Positions 46,151-58,322 of a DNA stretch of 64,000 bases are shown piece by piece. A model generated the notes under the pieces. It was given only the letters and a program-made list of their open reading frames with translations, ran no database searches and had not been told where the DNA came from. A program made the translations under genes and the position numbers. Position 1 is the stretch's first letter. Each line of letters opens with the position of its first letter. The stretch comes from Asterella californica (taxonomy: Eukaryota > Streptophyta > Marchantiopsida > Marchantiales > Aytoniaceae), in contig JAYKYS010000008.1 in NCBI GenBank assembly GCA_036924285.1, forward strand, positions 25,281,001 through 25,345,000, in the 5' to 3' direction.

Positions 46151-46600
46151 CATTCTCATTTTGGAAGGTGTCATATAGGGAGTTCATGGATTACAACACT
46201 TCAAATTGCTTAGAAATACTCTGAATTGGTTGAAAATCACCTTGGAGGTTAAATGAACCATTCTACACAAGACAATCCAAAGGATTGGTCCACTGATTTG
46301 AGCTTAAGTGTTTGACCTCAAAAAATGCTATTAAATATTGTAGTCACACTCATTATTCCTCTTATAGTAATTCCTTCACATATGGATAAAATTAAGGTTG
46401 GATTCAACTTGACACAACAACATCTTGTGGATATCTACTTATACTTTCTTCTCTTGATAACGGTCCATGATTTATTAAATATGAACCAATTGATGTTTTC
46501 TTGACGATTATTCTCGTGTTGATGTTTTTAAGACATACAGTCTTCACAAGTTGTATGCTCATGTCTCAAAGCATTATGTGATAAATTAACATAACTTGTA

Positions 46601-47502
46601 GTCTCATATAAATCATAAGATCTAATATCCATAAAAATCTCTACAAACATATAAAACTAAAGATAATATGTGTTGTCCACTCATGTCATCCAATAAATGA
46701 GGCTCTTGGAATCCATGCACGCCATGGATGTCAAGCATCTTGCTTGCTCTTTGTTTTGTGACATCTATGAATTCCATAGATGTCAAATACTAAATAGATT
46801 ATTCTTTTCGTTAACCATGCATCTAACATATGTCGATGTCTGCATCCACACTCCACCCACTTTTACTTGCACGTCGTGTCATTGAGTTGTAGTTCACCGA
46901 CTTGACTCATTGACACCCATGCAATGCATGGATATCTCAACTACTTTAGTTTCTTATGGCGGTCAACATCCATATAATGCATGGATGATTCATCATCTTA
47001 CGGCTCATTAGTCATTTATCATTTGTGCATCATGTTACCTTCCATTCGTTTTGTTGTCATCTATGCATTGCATGGATGCTCAACACTCGTACGTCACATC
47101 GTCCTTAGACGTTCGTGCAATCCACGAATACGCAATACCTTTGAAAGCTTTCTTTCTTCAGTTGAGCAATCATCAATGGAAGAATTTGTCCAAATTGTGT
47201 AATAAGTTGAAGTGTTCATCATGTTCATGTAAACGTGCATGTATATGACAACATGTGGTTAAGACTTGATTTAGTTTCTTGAGAACGTCCATTATGCAAA
47301 GAGAACCCGTGAGCGAAAACCGTTTGTTTAAGATAGATTTCTTGCATATTTTTGCCTCTCCAAGTTCAGAAGAGAGGAATATGCAAAGAGCTTCAATTTA
47401 TGTACTAATCCTTCCTCTTGGAAGGGTAAGTATAAAAATTAGTAAGATAATTTGAAGCTTATAAATTAAAAATAATTTTACTTCGAGTCAGAAATCTTTA
47501 TA
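46601..47502 (+). repeat. 0.9-kb direct duplication, copy 1
   Basis: Matches 49552-50456 over its whole length, with scattered substitutions and small indels. Contains palindrome units at 46710-46731, 46759-46785 (arms TGACATCTATG and CATAGATGTCA), 46914-46934, 46967-46987 and 47058-47078. No coding region or LTR structure was recognised. Confidence 0.9.
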
Positions 47503-47869
47503 CCAGAGAAATGTTATGTTCACGTGAGTCACTTATGGATTTTTTATAACTTAAGTGAGCATGTGGAATCAAGTTAACTAGTAGGTTCTATAATTAATGA
47601 TTTCAATTTAGCACTTTAAATTTAACAAAATTTGATTTAGAAAACTCTAACACAAGTCACAATTTGCACACCTGGTCGAGCAGTACTTCTCCTCGTGGTT
47701 GTGCGGTTTAGTACACTGCACTTTTCACTAAATTATTTTGAAGATTGTTGTCATCCAATTGCTTGTGATTATTTTGGTTGCATGTTTAAACGTTTGTCTT
47801 TTTCTTCCGTTTTCTTGGAAGTGCAGTTTGGATTCATATCACCATATTCTCACTTGTCATCAGAGAAAA

Positions 47870-48185
47870 ATAAGATAATATGCAAAGTGGTTTTATTTAT
47901 CACCTAACTCTTGTCACAGGAGGGATTAGGTGAACGAAATTTTCTCTTATCGATATTATCTCTCGACAAGAGTTTATTTAACTTTTATAAAAAATACAAG
48001 TCTGGAATCCGTCCAACCCTATTCGTGTCAATCGCATCCCAAGATTTATCTTCTACTCTTCGCGCTTGTACTCTTCTTGTTCCATGTGAAAACTCTAGAT
48101 TGCATGCATATTCTACACCAAATAAGAGTAGTTTGTGGGAAGGATATGTACAAAGTTATCCCAAATCGTGTCAAAACTCTAATCT
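47870..48185 (+). repeat. Dispersed repeat, copy 1 (partner near 61.5 kb)
   Basis: Shared blocks with 61340-61715 include ATATGCAAAGTGGTT, GTGTCAATCGCATCC, AAGATTTATCTT, GAGAGTAGTTTG/AAGAGTAGTTTG, AAAGTTATCCCAAATCGTGT. The family is unidentified. Confidence 0.8.
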
Positions 48186-48822
48186 TACAAACTTACTGCA
48201 TTTACAAATCAAATTTTCATTTCGTATAAAACCAGAAATTTGATAAATATGCAAATTTGAATAAATTGAATCAAGTTAGATACATAATACGAAGTGAGAA
48301 TGAGGAAAACATTGAATCGTTGTATGTGTTAATATTTAAAAGTGAGGCAAATTTATTCTTAGTTTAACTTTCAAAGATGTAATTTTACGTTAGACATGGT
48401 TTACGTTCTGAAGTATTGTTTGACGATGAAAAAATCAAGATGAACTAACGAGTAACTTTGATATATGTGCAGTTCTTGTTTGATATGTTTAAAGCAAACA
48501 TACCAAAAACAATATGCATGTTGGATGAACTTCTGAGGACTTTTGATCGTATGCTATTATCGGAAAATTTCATAAACATTAAATAAAAGTTATTTATTGA
48601 ATGAATATAAATAATTATTTTTTTCATAATATTAATTGTTAGCATATGCCTAGAAACTAGAGAAGACCATGAGTAAAACCATAAAGCTTGAGTATACTAC
48701 GATTCTAAACGTACAAATCCAAGAACTTGTTACTATTAATACATTAATTCAATACCAATTTAATTTATTATCTAATGGTTAATGCAGAAAAGATTAAGTA
48801 ATGAATTAAACGCTTGCATATT

Positions 48823-48852
48823 TACCTCCTCCATAGAAACATGGAAGAGGTG
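48823..48852. repeat. Short foldback ending in GTGAATAA
   Basis: Arms ACCTCCTCCAT and ATGGAAGAGGT (one mismatch) around GAAAC, followed by GAATAA. Related foldbacks occur at 62063-62093, 63171-63189 and 63938-63961. Confidence 0.6.
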
Positions 48853-49551
48853 AATAATACACAACTGATATGAATAGAGTAATGATATTGAGAAACTCTT
48901 GTCGCGCAAAATAGAAATTGAAGGGTTCGATTAGTGAGCATTTTTTACGCAATGACCAAATGAAGCGAAATTCTATATTTTTTTGAATATCCACTTCCAA
49001 ATCCAAACGCACCAAATTGCTTCAGTGGTATATGATACCAACTTCATATGGTTCTTGTACGCAGATGGTGATGTTTACAAATGCAATTCAAACTCAAAAG
49101 CACCAGTTGAAAACCGCGTGATGTAACATAGTTAGACCGTTGAAACAATATAGACTATTAAAAACAATTAATTAAACAATTAATTAGAAAGAAAATAATG
49201 TTTGTATTGTAATAAACAGATCATGTAATATATTAATCATAGTTAGACTTCCATTTCCTCATTCAATAACTTAAAATATAAAACATTTATTTTATAAGAT
49301 ACACCAAGCATGTTTTTCTAAACTAATAGAGCTATGAGTAGAAAAGAAATGAGAACAAGATACCGTACTCTTGACAGTAAATGTAAATTATTTTTTGTTA
49401 TAATTAATATAAAATACTGAAAAAGGAAAGTTATTGTGTTTGTGATATGTTATAACCTCGTGGAAAAACAAGAAGTGTTAGAAAATCAGGTAACTAAGCC
49501 CATTAATATTTATAACTTTTGAAGATAATACCTGTTATTTAGATCCCTCTG

Positions 49552-50456
49552 GTCTCGTATAAATCATAAGATCTAATATCCATAAAAATCTCTACAAACA
49601 TATAAAACTAAAGATAATATGTGTTTTTCACTCATGTCATCCAAGAAATGAGGCTTTTGGAATCCATGCACGCCATGGATGTCAAGCATCTTGCTTGCTC
49701 TTAGTTTTGTGACATCTATGAATTCCATAGATACTAAATAGATTCTTTTTTTAGTTAACCATGCATCTAACGTATGTCAATGTCTGCATCCATATTCCAT
49801 CCACTTTTACTTGCACGTCGTGTCGTTGAGTTATAGTTCATCGACTTGACTCATTGACACCCATGCAATGCATGGATATCTCGACTACTTTAGTTTCTTA
49901 TGGCGGTCGACATCCATACAATGCATGGATGATTCATCATCTTACGGCTCATTTGTCATTTATCATTTGTGCATCATGCTATTTTCCACTCATTTTGTTG
50001 TCATCCATGCATTGCATGGATGCTCAGCACTCGTACGTCACATCGTCTTTAGATGTTCGTGTAATCCACGAACACACAACACCATTTAAAGCTTTCTTTC
50101 TTCAGACTTTGTCAGTTGAGCAATCATCAATGAAAGAATTTGTTCAAACTCTGTAATAAGTTGAAGTGTTTGTCATGTGCATGTAAACGTGCATGTATAT
50201 GACAACACGTGGTTAAGACTTGATTTAGTTTCTTGAGAACGTCCATTATGCAAAGAGAACCCGTGAACGAAAACCGTTTGTTCAAGATAGATTTCTTGCA
50301 TATTTCTGCCTCTCCAAGTTCAAAAGAGAGAAATATGCAAAGAGCTTCAATTTATGTATCAATCCTTCCTCTTGGAAGGGTAAGTATAAAAATTAGTAAG
50401 ATAATTTGAAGTTTATAAATTAAAAATAATTTTACTTGGAGTCACAAATCTTTATA
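49552..50456 (+). repeat. 0.9-kb direct duplication, copy 2
   Basis: Second copy of 46601-47502, with the palindromes largely conserved (for example near 49661, 49859, 49911 and 50000). Copy length differs by only a few bases. Confidence 0.9.
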
Positions 50457-50797
50457 GTTGAATACGACTTGAGTTATAGTTGAATAGGTTCCACTTACTG
50501 CCACTGCGCTTATGGTTTTTCTGGTTTGTAGAGACCACGTGTTTTGTTCACATAAGAGTAGTTTAAATTAGATTTTCAAATATAGAAATTTGAATTTAGA
50601 TGTTTAAATTTACACTGAGTTTTGTCTTTTGACTTGCACGAAACCAGCCACAGATTTAAATTGTCACTGCAGTTCACACAAGATTTTTCCCCGCTTCTTT
50701 CAATATAAATTAACACTTGACGAAACCACCCACGTACACTGCAGTAAAACAGAAATATTTCTCCCCGCTTTCTTGAGTTCTTGTCCTTTTCCTGTTC

Positions 50798-51121
50798 TTG
50801 TACAAGTCCGTGGAGAAGAATATAGATCGAGCGAGAGTTCGGCATGCTAAAGAGACCGTTCTGAATTTTGGACGACGGTATCAACTCCATGATAGAGTGG
50901 GCATCGTTAATTGTTCACTCATATTGTATTTTGCACAACCGTTTGCTCCGACAGACGAGACAATGGATCCTGAACTTGAAACTGTAGCTCTAGACCCTTG
51001 GTCGGATCGTCAAGCTCCAATCGAGAATACAATTCGGAAGTTCAAGATCAACTCATGGAGTTTTGGTGTCTTTCTTCTTTACTACTATGAGCGATCTACA
51101 TACGAGTTGTATAAACCGTGA
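50798..51121 (+). CDS. Unrecognised open frame, possible first exon
   Basis: An open frame with an internal ATG at 50963 (MDPELETVALDPWSDRQAPI) ending YERSTYELYKP; within its last codons lies CCGTGAGTAC, a good donor sequence. Codon content looks more coding-like than the flanks, and an acidic N-terminal part is followed by an aromatic-rich stretch (SWSFGVFLLYYYE). I do not recognise the family and found no matching downstream exon. It may be chance. Confidence 0.22.
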   Translation: MYKSVEKNIDRARVRHAKETVLNFGRRYQLHDRVGIVNCSLILYFAQPFAPTDETMDPELETVALDPWSDRQAPIENTIRKFKINSWSFGVFLLYYYERSTYELYKP

Positions 51122-51156
51122 GTACTTTTTCGCTTCTCTTCTTGCACACTGATTTA

Positions 51157-51240
51157 TTCTCACAACTTTGGGAATGTTGTACTGTTTATGTCATTGACAT
51201 TGACTCCGTTTCTTGTACAACATTTCCAAAGTTGTGAGAA
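51157..51240. ncRNA. Strong 26-bp-stem hairpin (possible miRNA-type precursor)
   Basis: Left arm 51157-51182 and right arm 51215-51240 are complementary over 26 positions with a single mismatch (GGGAAT against ATTTCC), with a 32-nt loop. The arms begin TTCTCACAACTTTGGGAATG and GTACAACATTTCCAAAG. Stem length and loop size suit a plant miRNA or small foldback. It lies just downstream of the open frame ending at 51121. No expression evidence is available. Confidence 0.45.
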
Positions 51241-54200
51241 CTCATATCAAAATTCTTCGTGGCTTCCGCAGTTCGTCACTTGGCATCGTGATGCAAGAAA
51301 ATAATATCTACAATCGTTCTCTCGTTCACACAATTGACACATGTGAGAAGAAAGGTTAGAGACAACGCAATCCGCAATGCCCAGTTCCGTCTGAGATTTT
51401 ACAATAAAAAACTGTACTTTTATCAGTTTCCGCTGGGGAATGTCAAAAAAAGCTGTGAGACATGCGTAAAACTCGACTAGTGCACATGGGGCCAAACTTG
51501 TTACAGAATGATGTATGAGATGCACTCAGAACTGGTAAGTTAAACTGAACCTTTTGGGACGTGAGTGGATGGAGTTCGTCCCTTAAACAATACGCAAGAG
51601 AAAAAGGTAGACTGGAGTGTAAAGCGTCTCATGGTACAGGTATAATTCACACGAAACAATGAATAATAATATAGAATAGTATAGAAAATAATACCATACT
51701 AATATAGTATAATAGAAAATAGAAAATGACTGCAGAAAACTCTGGGCAGTCGACGCATGTTCTTTCATGTGACCTGACATTCTCCACTCATGCTTGACAC
51801 CATCCGTACCTATGTTACTTTTTACTTCAAAGCGTATATTCAGAGTGAAACGAGGAATATAGTCTTTGAAGCTGAAATTTAGGAATATATCATCAAAATT
51901 AAAAACATTGAAATTTGTGAATAAATCAGGCCGAAATTACTTCATCTCATATCAACAGTATTTAGTTTCAGATGTGTATTCCACGGTGAAGGTTATCCTC
52001 ACCTCCCGTGCATATTATTAATTCACCTAGCTGAAGTTCGATGGTAGTTAACATCAAATATTAAACACTCACATAATATTGTTGTTTAGTCACACCATTC
52101 CTTGAACCACTCTGAAATTATTCCGAGGGTTAGAGCAGCGACAGATTGTTCGTTTTCATGGAAAAGAGAGAACGGGGTCACCGCTTCTCGTCGAGGTTAT
52201 AGTTTTATTATTCGATCTTCACGGGTCTATATCCAAAGTGCGGCTATATAATAAACATTTTGACTACAAAGTGTAAAATTGTATTTCTTTCTTAACCTTA
52301 AGTTTAGTTACGTGGTCCTTGAATTGTTTTCCTATTCCTCTTCCATTCTTTAAATTTATTACACTTTGATTTCTCTGCTTACAAATGACTTTTCATACCA
52401 TCGAACATTATTGCAACCAATAGTAGAGGTGAACCTTCGCCCTAACTTTCGCTCTTCCTTTTCTCTGACGAGAACTCCCGGTAGCAAGCATATTTTCCTC
52501 AACTTCATATGTTGTATATTCTCTTCAAACATACAGAGATTACACTTATGTCAAATGATAATTTGTTGTGTTGTTATGCTCGACGTGAAACAAGGTTGAT
52601 AATTCTTATTCATTAACATAAACCAAGTACTTTAACAAAGATGTTGTGAAACATTCTGCTATTCACTTTCCAATTTAGCTTATTCTATTCTTGCCTTCTT
52701 GTACGTTATACGAGTCGTTGTATTCTGCGCTGCAAACAAAAATGATCCTTTGTATTCCATCCTCGATCTGAATAGATTTGTTGCTTGTCTGCCTTCAGAA
52801 AAGAAAAAGAAAAAGATTTTAAGTTACACTTAATCTATTTCTACAACTGGACTTTAATAAATGATGTTCGAGCCTGATGTTTCCTGTTTCTTCCTTTAAT
52901 TGTTGAGGTTCATTCGTAAACAGTTGCTAGAGCGATGAAATCATATGACCAATGTATCTTCAAAACATCATTCTCACTAATTCCTCATATGACGAGAAAG
53001 GAATAACTGATTCTTATAGATGTAACACGTGAAAAATGATGGAAATGTTGTATACATATTGTACTTAAAATATATGTCAAGAGAGAGTAAATAGTTACAC
53101 AATCTTATCAATGAATCTTGATGATTAATACCAATAGATTCATATTTCATGAACCTTATATAATGGAGAGGAAATGCTAGAGAAATAATGCATGTGTTGG
53201 ATAAACTATATTTCATGAAAAGGTAAATATATAAAGTAGATTTGTAAGGGTTTACATTTTCTTGTGACATGTTCAAACTTTAAATTCTTATTACTAGTTT
53301 TTTAAATATCATTGCAGTTATTATCAATATATTTTGGATATACTTCACATTGGATAATCATTCGCTTCAAGAACTCGAGTTCAACAAGTATAGAAAAGGG
53401 CACTGTGGAAGGAAGTTCTATCGAGAGTAGTGGAAACATACATTAAAATGTTGATTTTACGAATATTCCAACACAAGATTTTAAAAGCCCAGGTGTACCT
53501 GTAGATATGTCTGGTAACCAGGAGGATTTCTTTTGCCAAGTAGATGGTTTACGAACAAATAAATCTAACAGTTACACCAAAACTACCATTGTTATACCCA
53601 ATATATGCATCCAAACTCCCCTTTCTCTCTCAAGAAGGAAAAAGACAAACATCTAAACAAAGTAAAATATTTTTACAACGGATTGGTTAGAAACTAGTTT
53701 TAATAGATATTGAAAAGAGACATCGACAGTACCTGCACATAATGGATAGCGACAAAAATATCGACATTTATTGATATTTCAAGTTCGGAGAACACATCAA
53801 GTTGTGAGCAAATTTAGAGAGTCAAAGCTGGCTAAATTTATTGGACTAAATTTAAATAATTAAATTTGAATTGTACATGGCTTGACTACACGTTGTCATC
53901 ATATTCTGAAATCTCAAGTGAAACCTTGGGACTGAACCTCTGTCCGATACTAAAGCCAGAGAATACAGGACTATTTAGAAAGGATTAGCCGACAAGTTAC
54001 ATTCACGGCAGCTCTGACTATTACTTAAAGGATATCTGAATCAAAGAGATCAGCTAGTCACAATAAAGGAGGAGCTGATGGCAGTAAGCCCACAATGTAT
54101 GATCAGTATGAGAGTTGCTAGCTCTCTACCGGAAGAAATTGATGCTTAAACAACAAGTTATGGTAAGGAATTCTGTTCTTTCTTTAAAATCAAAAAAGAT

Positions 54201-56214
54201 CATTTATGTGGAGGAGGAAAACCAGGAGTAGGAGGAACTGTTACCACGCTTGCGACGATGATGACCCAACCACCAGTAGAAATGACCCCGTTTGAGAAGG
54301 AGACAATATGTCTCCTAGCACTAGATGATAGCGGTTTAGATAGCTCAGGAGCGATGCAAATGATTAGCTAAGTATATGTTATTTTGGGCCTTAAGATTGC
54401 TGAATATGAGTTACGGCGGGATAGGTCGTAGTTAGTCCAAGATGGCAACTTAGCCACCAAAGCATGGAAGCTAGGGGTGGTGCTTCCTTCTCTATGCCAG
54501 CTATTGAGGTCAGAATTTTGAAGTGTTAAGAGATATTCTGTGAGGTTAGATGTTCGAGACACATCTAGCTGATCTTCTGGTCGAGCTTATGACCAACAGA
54601 ATTATAGTAGAGTTGTAGGAGTATAACCTGTAAGTTAGATTGAGGCCACTCCTCCAACTCCTATCTCTTTACATATTTCCTGGTAATATAAGGAATGCGG
54701 GTCACAACTTATGTTATTTTTTTTTTATTTCAAGAGTACATAGAGACTCAGTGAACAAGCGTCTTGGTATGAGTGCTTGAGCACAGCCCATTAGAGACGA
54801 AGCTTCAAGGAAAGAAGGGAGTGAGTTTCATTACCATGAGTACGTTAGTACCTTCTTACGAGAAAAAAAAACACCTCATATCTCACTAACGCATCAAGAA
54901 ACTGATCTCTTAGGAGAGAATTTTTGTACGTAGGGGGAGAAGGTAAAAACTCAAGAAACCTATAGGCAATACCACAGATGGAACTATAGTTAGAGCAAGT
55001 TTGTTAGATTTCTTGTGGTTGGTTTTCCGTTGCTTTACGGGTGTTCATCTGAGGATTTAGTCTATCCTGCAAAAAGTCACACTTCTCCAGCTAAGAGGTT
55101 AAATATTAGCTTCGGGTGATTATGTTCCGGAAATATTTCTATAAGGAAATATTTTACACTAAAAGGTGATTTAGCCTTGGGGGATGATGTCTCAACGAAA
55201 ATTACACTTTAGGGGGTTTTATATGGTTTCTGGACATATCTACACAATTATATTACTCTCTTGGGACCGAATCTTAATTTATTATAACGCACATGTATGC
55301 TACTTGTAAGGGCCATATTACACGAGAAATATATCACAAACAGTGGCTAATAAATAACACCGTTGACAGAGCTCACGCACATATGCAAATGAATATGAGT
55401 GCAATGTTATTCAAAATGCGAAACATTTATCAAGCACTTCAAACTTTGTCAAATCAAACAAAGTTGTGTGTGCAGAAATTACATAAATGTACAATCGAGA
55501 AACTTCGAATGATCATTGAGAAAAGATATTACGTCATGGACTACATATGAGCATTTTCTATAAATTGTTACAAGTAGTGCCACTTAAACCTTTTTCCCTA
55601 AAAGAGTTACAAGATTCAAAAGACAAGACGTAAATAAGATTGTCTGACTTTGTCAGGGATTGTAGACAATACATAATAATCCGAATCATTATATTTGAAC
55701 AGTGATGACGAAAAATAGTTTACGATAATACACAATACGTTAGTGACTATAAATTATATGTATACAAAGTTTTATGAGCATTATGAGAAATCCATAAAAA
55801 TTATGTTTGGGTGACACTAGTATCTTTGTCCAGTTTATGATTAGAATCTCATAAGATCTCTTATGGGTGCTACGAGAATATTTAAACCGAGAGATTCGTG
55901 CATGTTGTCGTGTTGTGATATGGCTCTTGTGTGAAATTCTCATAGAACTTAGGTTGTGTTTATTTTCTACTTTTCATCGTATCGAGTAACTCATCGAACG
56001 GTGTGATGAATACTACGATCATGAATATCTGTTGAGTGATCGCACAGTAGTGAAACATGTCTATTCAACAATCATGTGTGCGTTCACTTCAGTGGTCATT
56101 GTCGTTGAATTCGGATATATGATGATGGATCGAGCTTTCATGAGATATTCTCTCTTAGCGAGTGATTCGTGATGGTTTCTCGGTGGTCTGCATGGAGGAG
56201 ATGGTTATGGACAG
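51241..56214. other. AT-rich intergenic DNA
   Basis: No convincing gene. A somewhat more GC-balanced stretch at about 53.9-55.2 kb (for example GTTACCACGCTTGCGACGATG near 54240) could be an eroded coding remnant, but I could not assign it. Scattered short open frames on both strands lack domains. Confidence 0.45.
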
Positions 56215-57200
56215 AGGTTTGATACCAACTTTGGATCTTTTCTTCCCAAATCTATTTCATATCAAGTTTCATTGCATCCATCGCGATCACTTTCGACATT
56301 AGTTAGTTTCATATTTTGGTGATGAATTCATTAGGAGGGTGATGGATTCACTGCTTCCGATGATTCTTCTGATTGTTACAGAGAGACTTGGGATCTAATG
56401 ATGTACATCCTACTATGACAAAGAATGGACCTCAACTATCCATGCAACGTTCTTTTCAACTTCTGTGTCGATATTAAGATCATTGCAAACCAAAGATTGA
56501 TCATCAAATGTGGTTTATGAGGAACTTTGGGGAGTATTATTTCAACCAAGTGATAGCTTCATCATTCTTTTTTGTCATACTTTTGATTGTAGATCATTTT
56601 CAGGTTGTGATATTGACTTTGTATTATCGATGACTCAATTGTCTCATTTTGGTTGAGCATTTTTGCATATTTATGTTTCGTAAAGAATCCTTAACATGTC
56701 TCATGGATTTTCCAATTTACTCTAGTCTTATTTGTGTCTAGTGTTTCCTTGGCTGTAAACAAGTCATTCTAGTGGAAAGAGTTGAGGGAAGAAAAGATAA
56801 ACTTAAAGGCTTTTTTTTCTCATTGGTCTACTTCTGGACCAATGGTGTTCTAGTTGTTCTTCACTATGTTTTCAATGATTTTGAGAGGTTTCTAGAGTAA
56901 AAAAAGATATAGTTTGAAAGCTCTCGACCAAAGATACAATTTGGGTTGAAGAATCAAGAGATTTCATGAAGGATTGTGAGCACTATTATCGATTGAGTGG
57001 AGAGTATGAAATTCATATCCATTGCTACATCTTCTGTTGTCTCATATACTTATGAGGGGGTTTGAGGAGTTGTGAGTTGAGTTGAGAGTTGACGACGAGT
57101 TGGTTACTTTGATCTCAAGCTCAGCCGATTCTTGATCATTTTGGATTGTCAACTGATCGATTGAAGTTGAATGTTGTAGACATGACATTGCGGATATGGT
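56215..57200 (+). repeat. Diverged dispersed repeat, copy 2
   Basis: Partner of 10636-11700 with the same order of conserved blocks (ATATCAAGTTTCATTGCATCC, GAGGAACTTT, CAAGTGAT, TTTTGTCATACTTTT, CTCATTGGTC, GATCGATTGAAGTTGA). Confidence 0.6.
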
Positions 57201-58318
57201 GAACTGTGATAATCATGGGAGATTAGTTATTTCTCGGGTTCTGGATCAAATTTGTAAGTGAAACTTTCTAGGATTTAGGGATGCCTTATAAGTAAGATAT
57301 ATGGAAATTTTCATCTTGAATGGTCAAATAAGATGTTCAAGGTCTTGGATCAAACCTACATAGGTCTATAATGCTCTTAAGTTAGCACGGATTAGTGTTT
57401 GATCCATAGCAGAGAGTTGGATTGAGGTTTTGACCTGGAAATTATTTAAGGTACGACAAAGTCTGATTACCATTGGTTGACCAAGTTTGGAGAATTGAGG
57501 TCTAAAAGTTTGAAGAAGTTTTTGTTATTAGCAAGTTTTGTTTTTCAGTCATATCTATTGTCATCTTTTGGTTCTCAATAAATTGAGGAGGTGTTTGCTG
57601 CTGAAACTGTCATGCCAGCATAGAAGACGTCATTGTGAAGGTGTGGGGTTGATTTCAGTTCTGAATTGGTGGAACTGAACTACACCAATATACTTCAACG
57701 AGCTCTTCATTTCAATAAATACTGATCCAAACATCATTTGAGCACAACACTTTGGAGTCTATGATACAATCAGATAAATATATACCGTCTTGCATGTGGA
57801 CAATGGCTTGTGCTATTCAAAAAACTCACAGTGATTTCTTGTGGAAGACGATAATACATCTTGAGATTGTGATAGTTGTTGATATCAATAATGCTTTCTT
57901 CATCCAAACTCGTGAGCGTTACTTCACTAGGGAGCAACCCGACTCCGAAGTTGTTTAAGAAGAGGAGTACATCATAGCAGCTTCATCCAACTTTCAAAGG
58001 ACAATGACTATTCTCAACTTCCAAGAGGTTTCTCATCTCTCGTACTATATGTCTCTGTGTAGTGCTCTGGAACGTAATTTGAGGGCTAGTAGAGCTTTTG
58101 AAGGTGAGACTTCTCGCTTTCCTTTGTTATAATATCAAGGCACGAGTTATATTCTCTTGCTTATTCCTGTCTTCTTTCTTATGGCAGTTGACGCTTCCAG
58201 ACGATCTTCATTGACTACTACATGACCAATCATCGAATTATCACCCTCGATATGAAGCCTCCTTCTTCTGCAATGAGACATTTATAGTTTACATCTTACA
58301 CTTTACATTGGAGGTTTC
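57201..58318. other. Intergenic DNA before the solo LTR
   Basis: Short frames only. A trace reading EEEYIIAAS near 57960-57990 recalls the EAEYIAA block of Ty1/copia RNase H, but it is isolated and follows a stop, so it is not called as an element. Confidence 0.35.
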
Positions 58319-58322
58319 ACGT

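Larger units (their letters stand above)
47503..49551. other. AT-rich spacer between the duplicated segments
   Basis: Contains a dispersed repeat (about 47870-48185) that recurs at about 61340-61715, and a foldback at 48823-48852. Open frames at 47911-48243 lie within the dispersed repeat and have no recognisable domain. Confidence 0.6.

Noticed and set aside
55293..55550. 85-codon open frame in AT-rich DNA
   Set aside because: Low-complexity composition, no domain, no splice or promoter context; consistent with chance.
57752..57990. Possible Ty1/copia RNase H trace (EEEYIIAAS)
   Set aside because: Too short, preceded by a stop, and no neighbouring copia RT or integrase motifs were seen.
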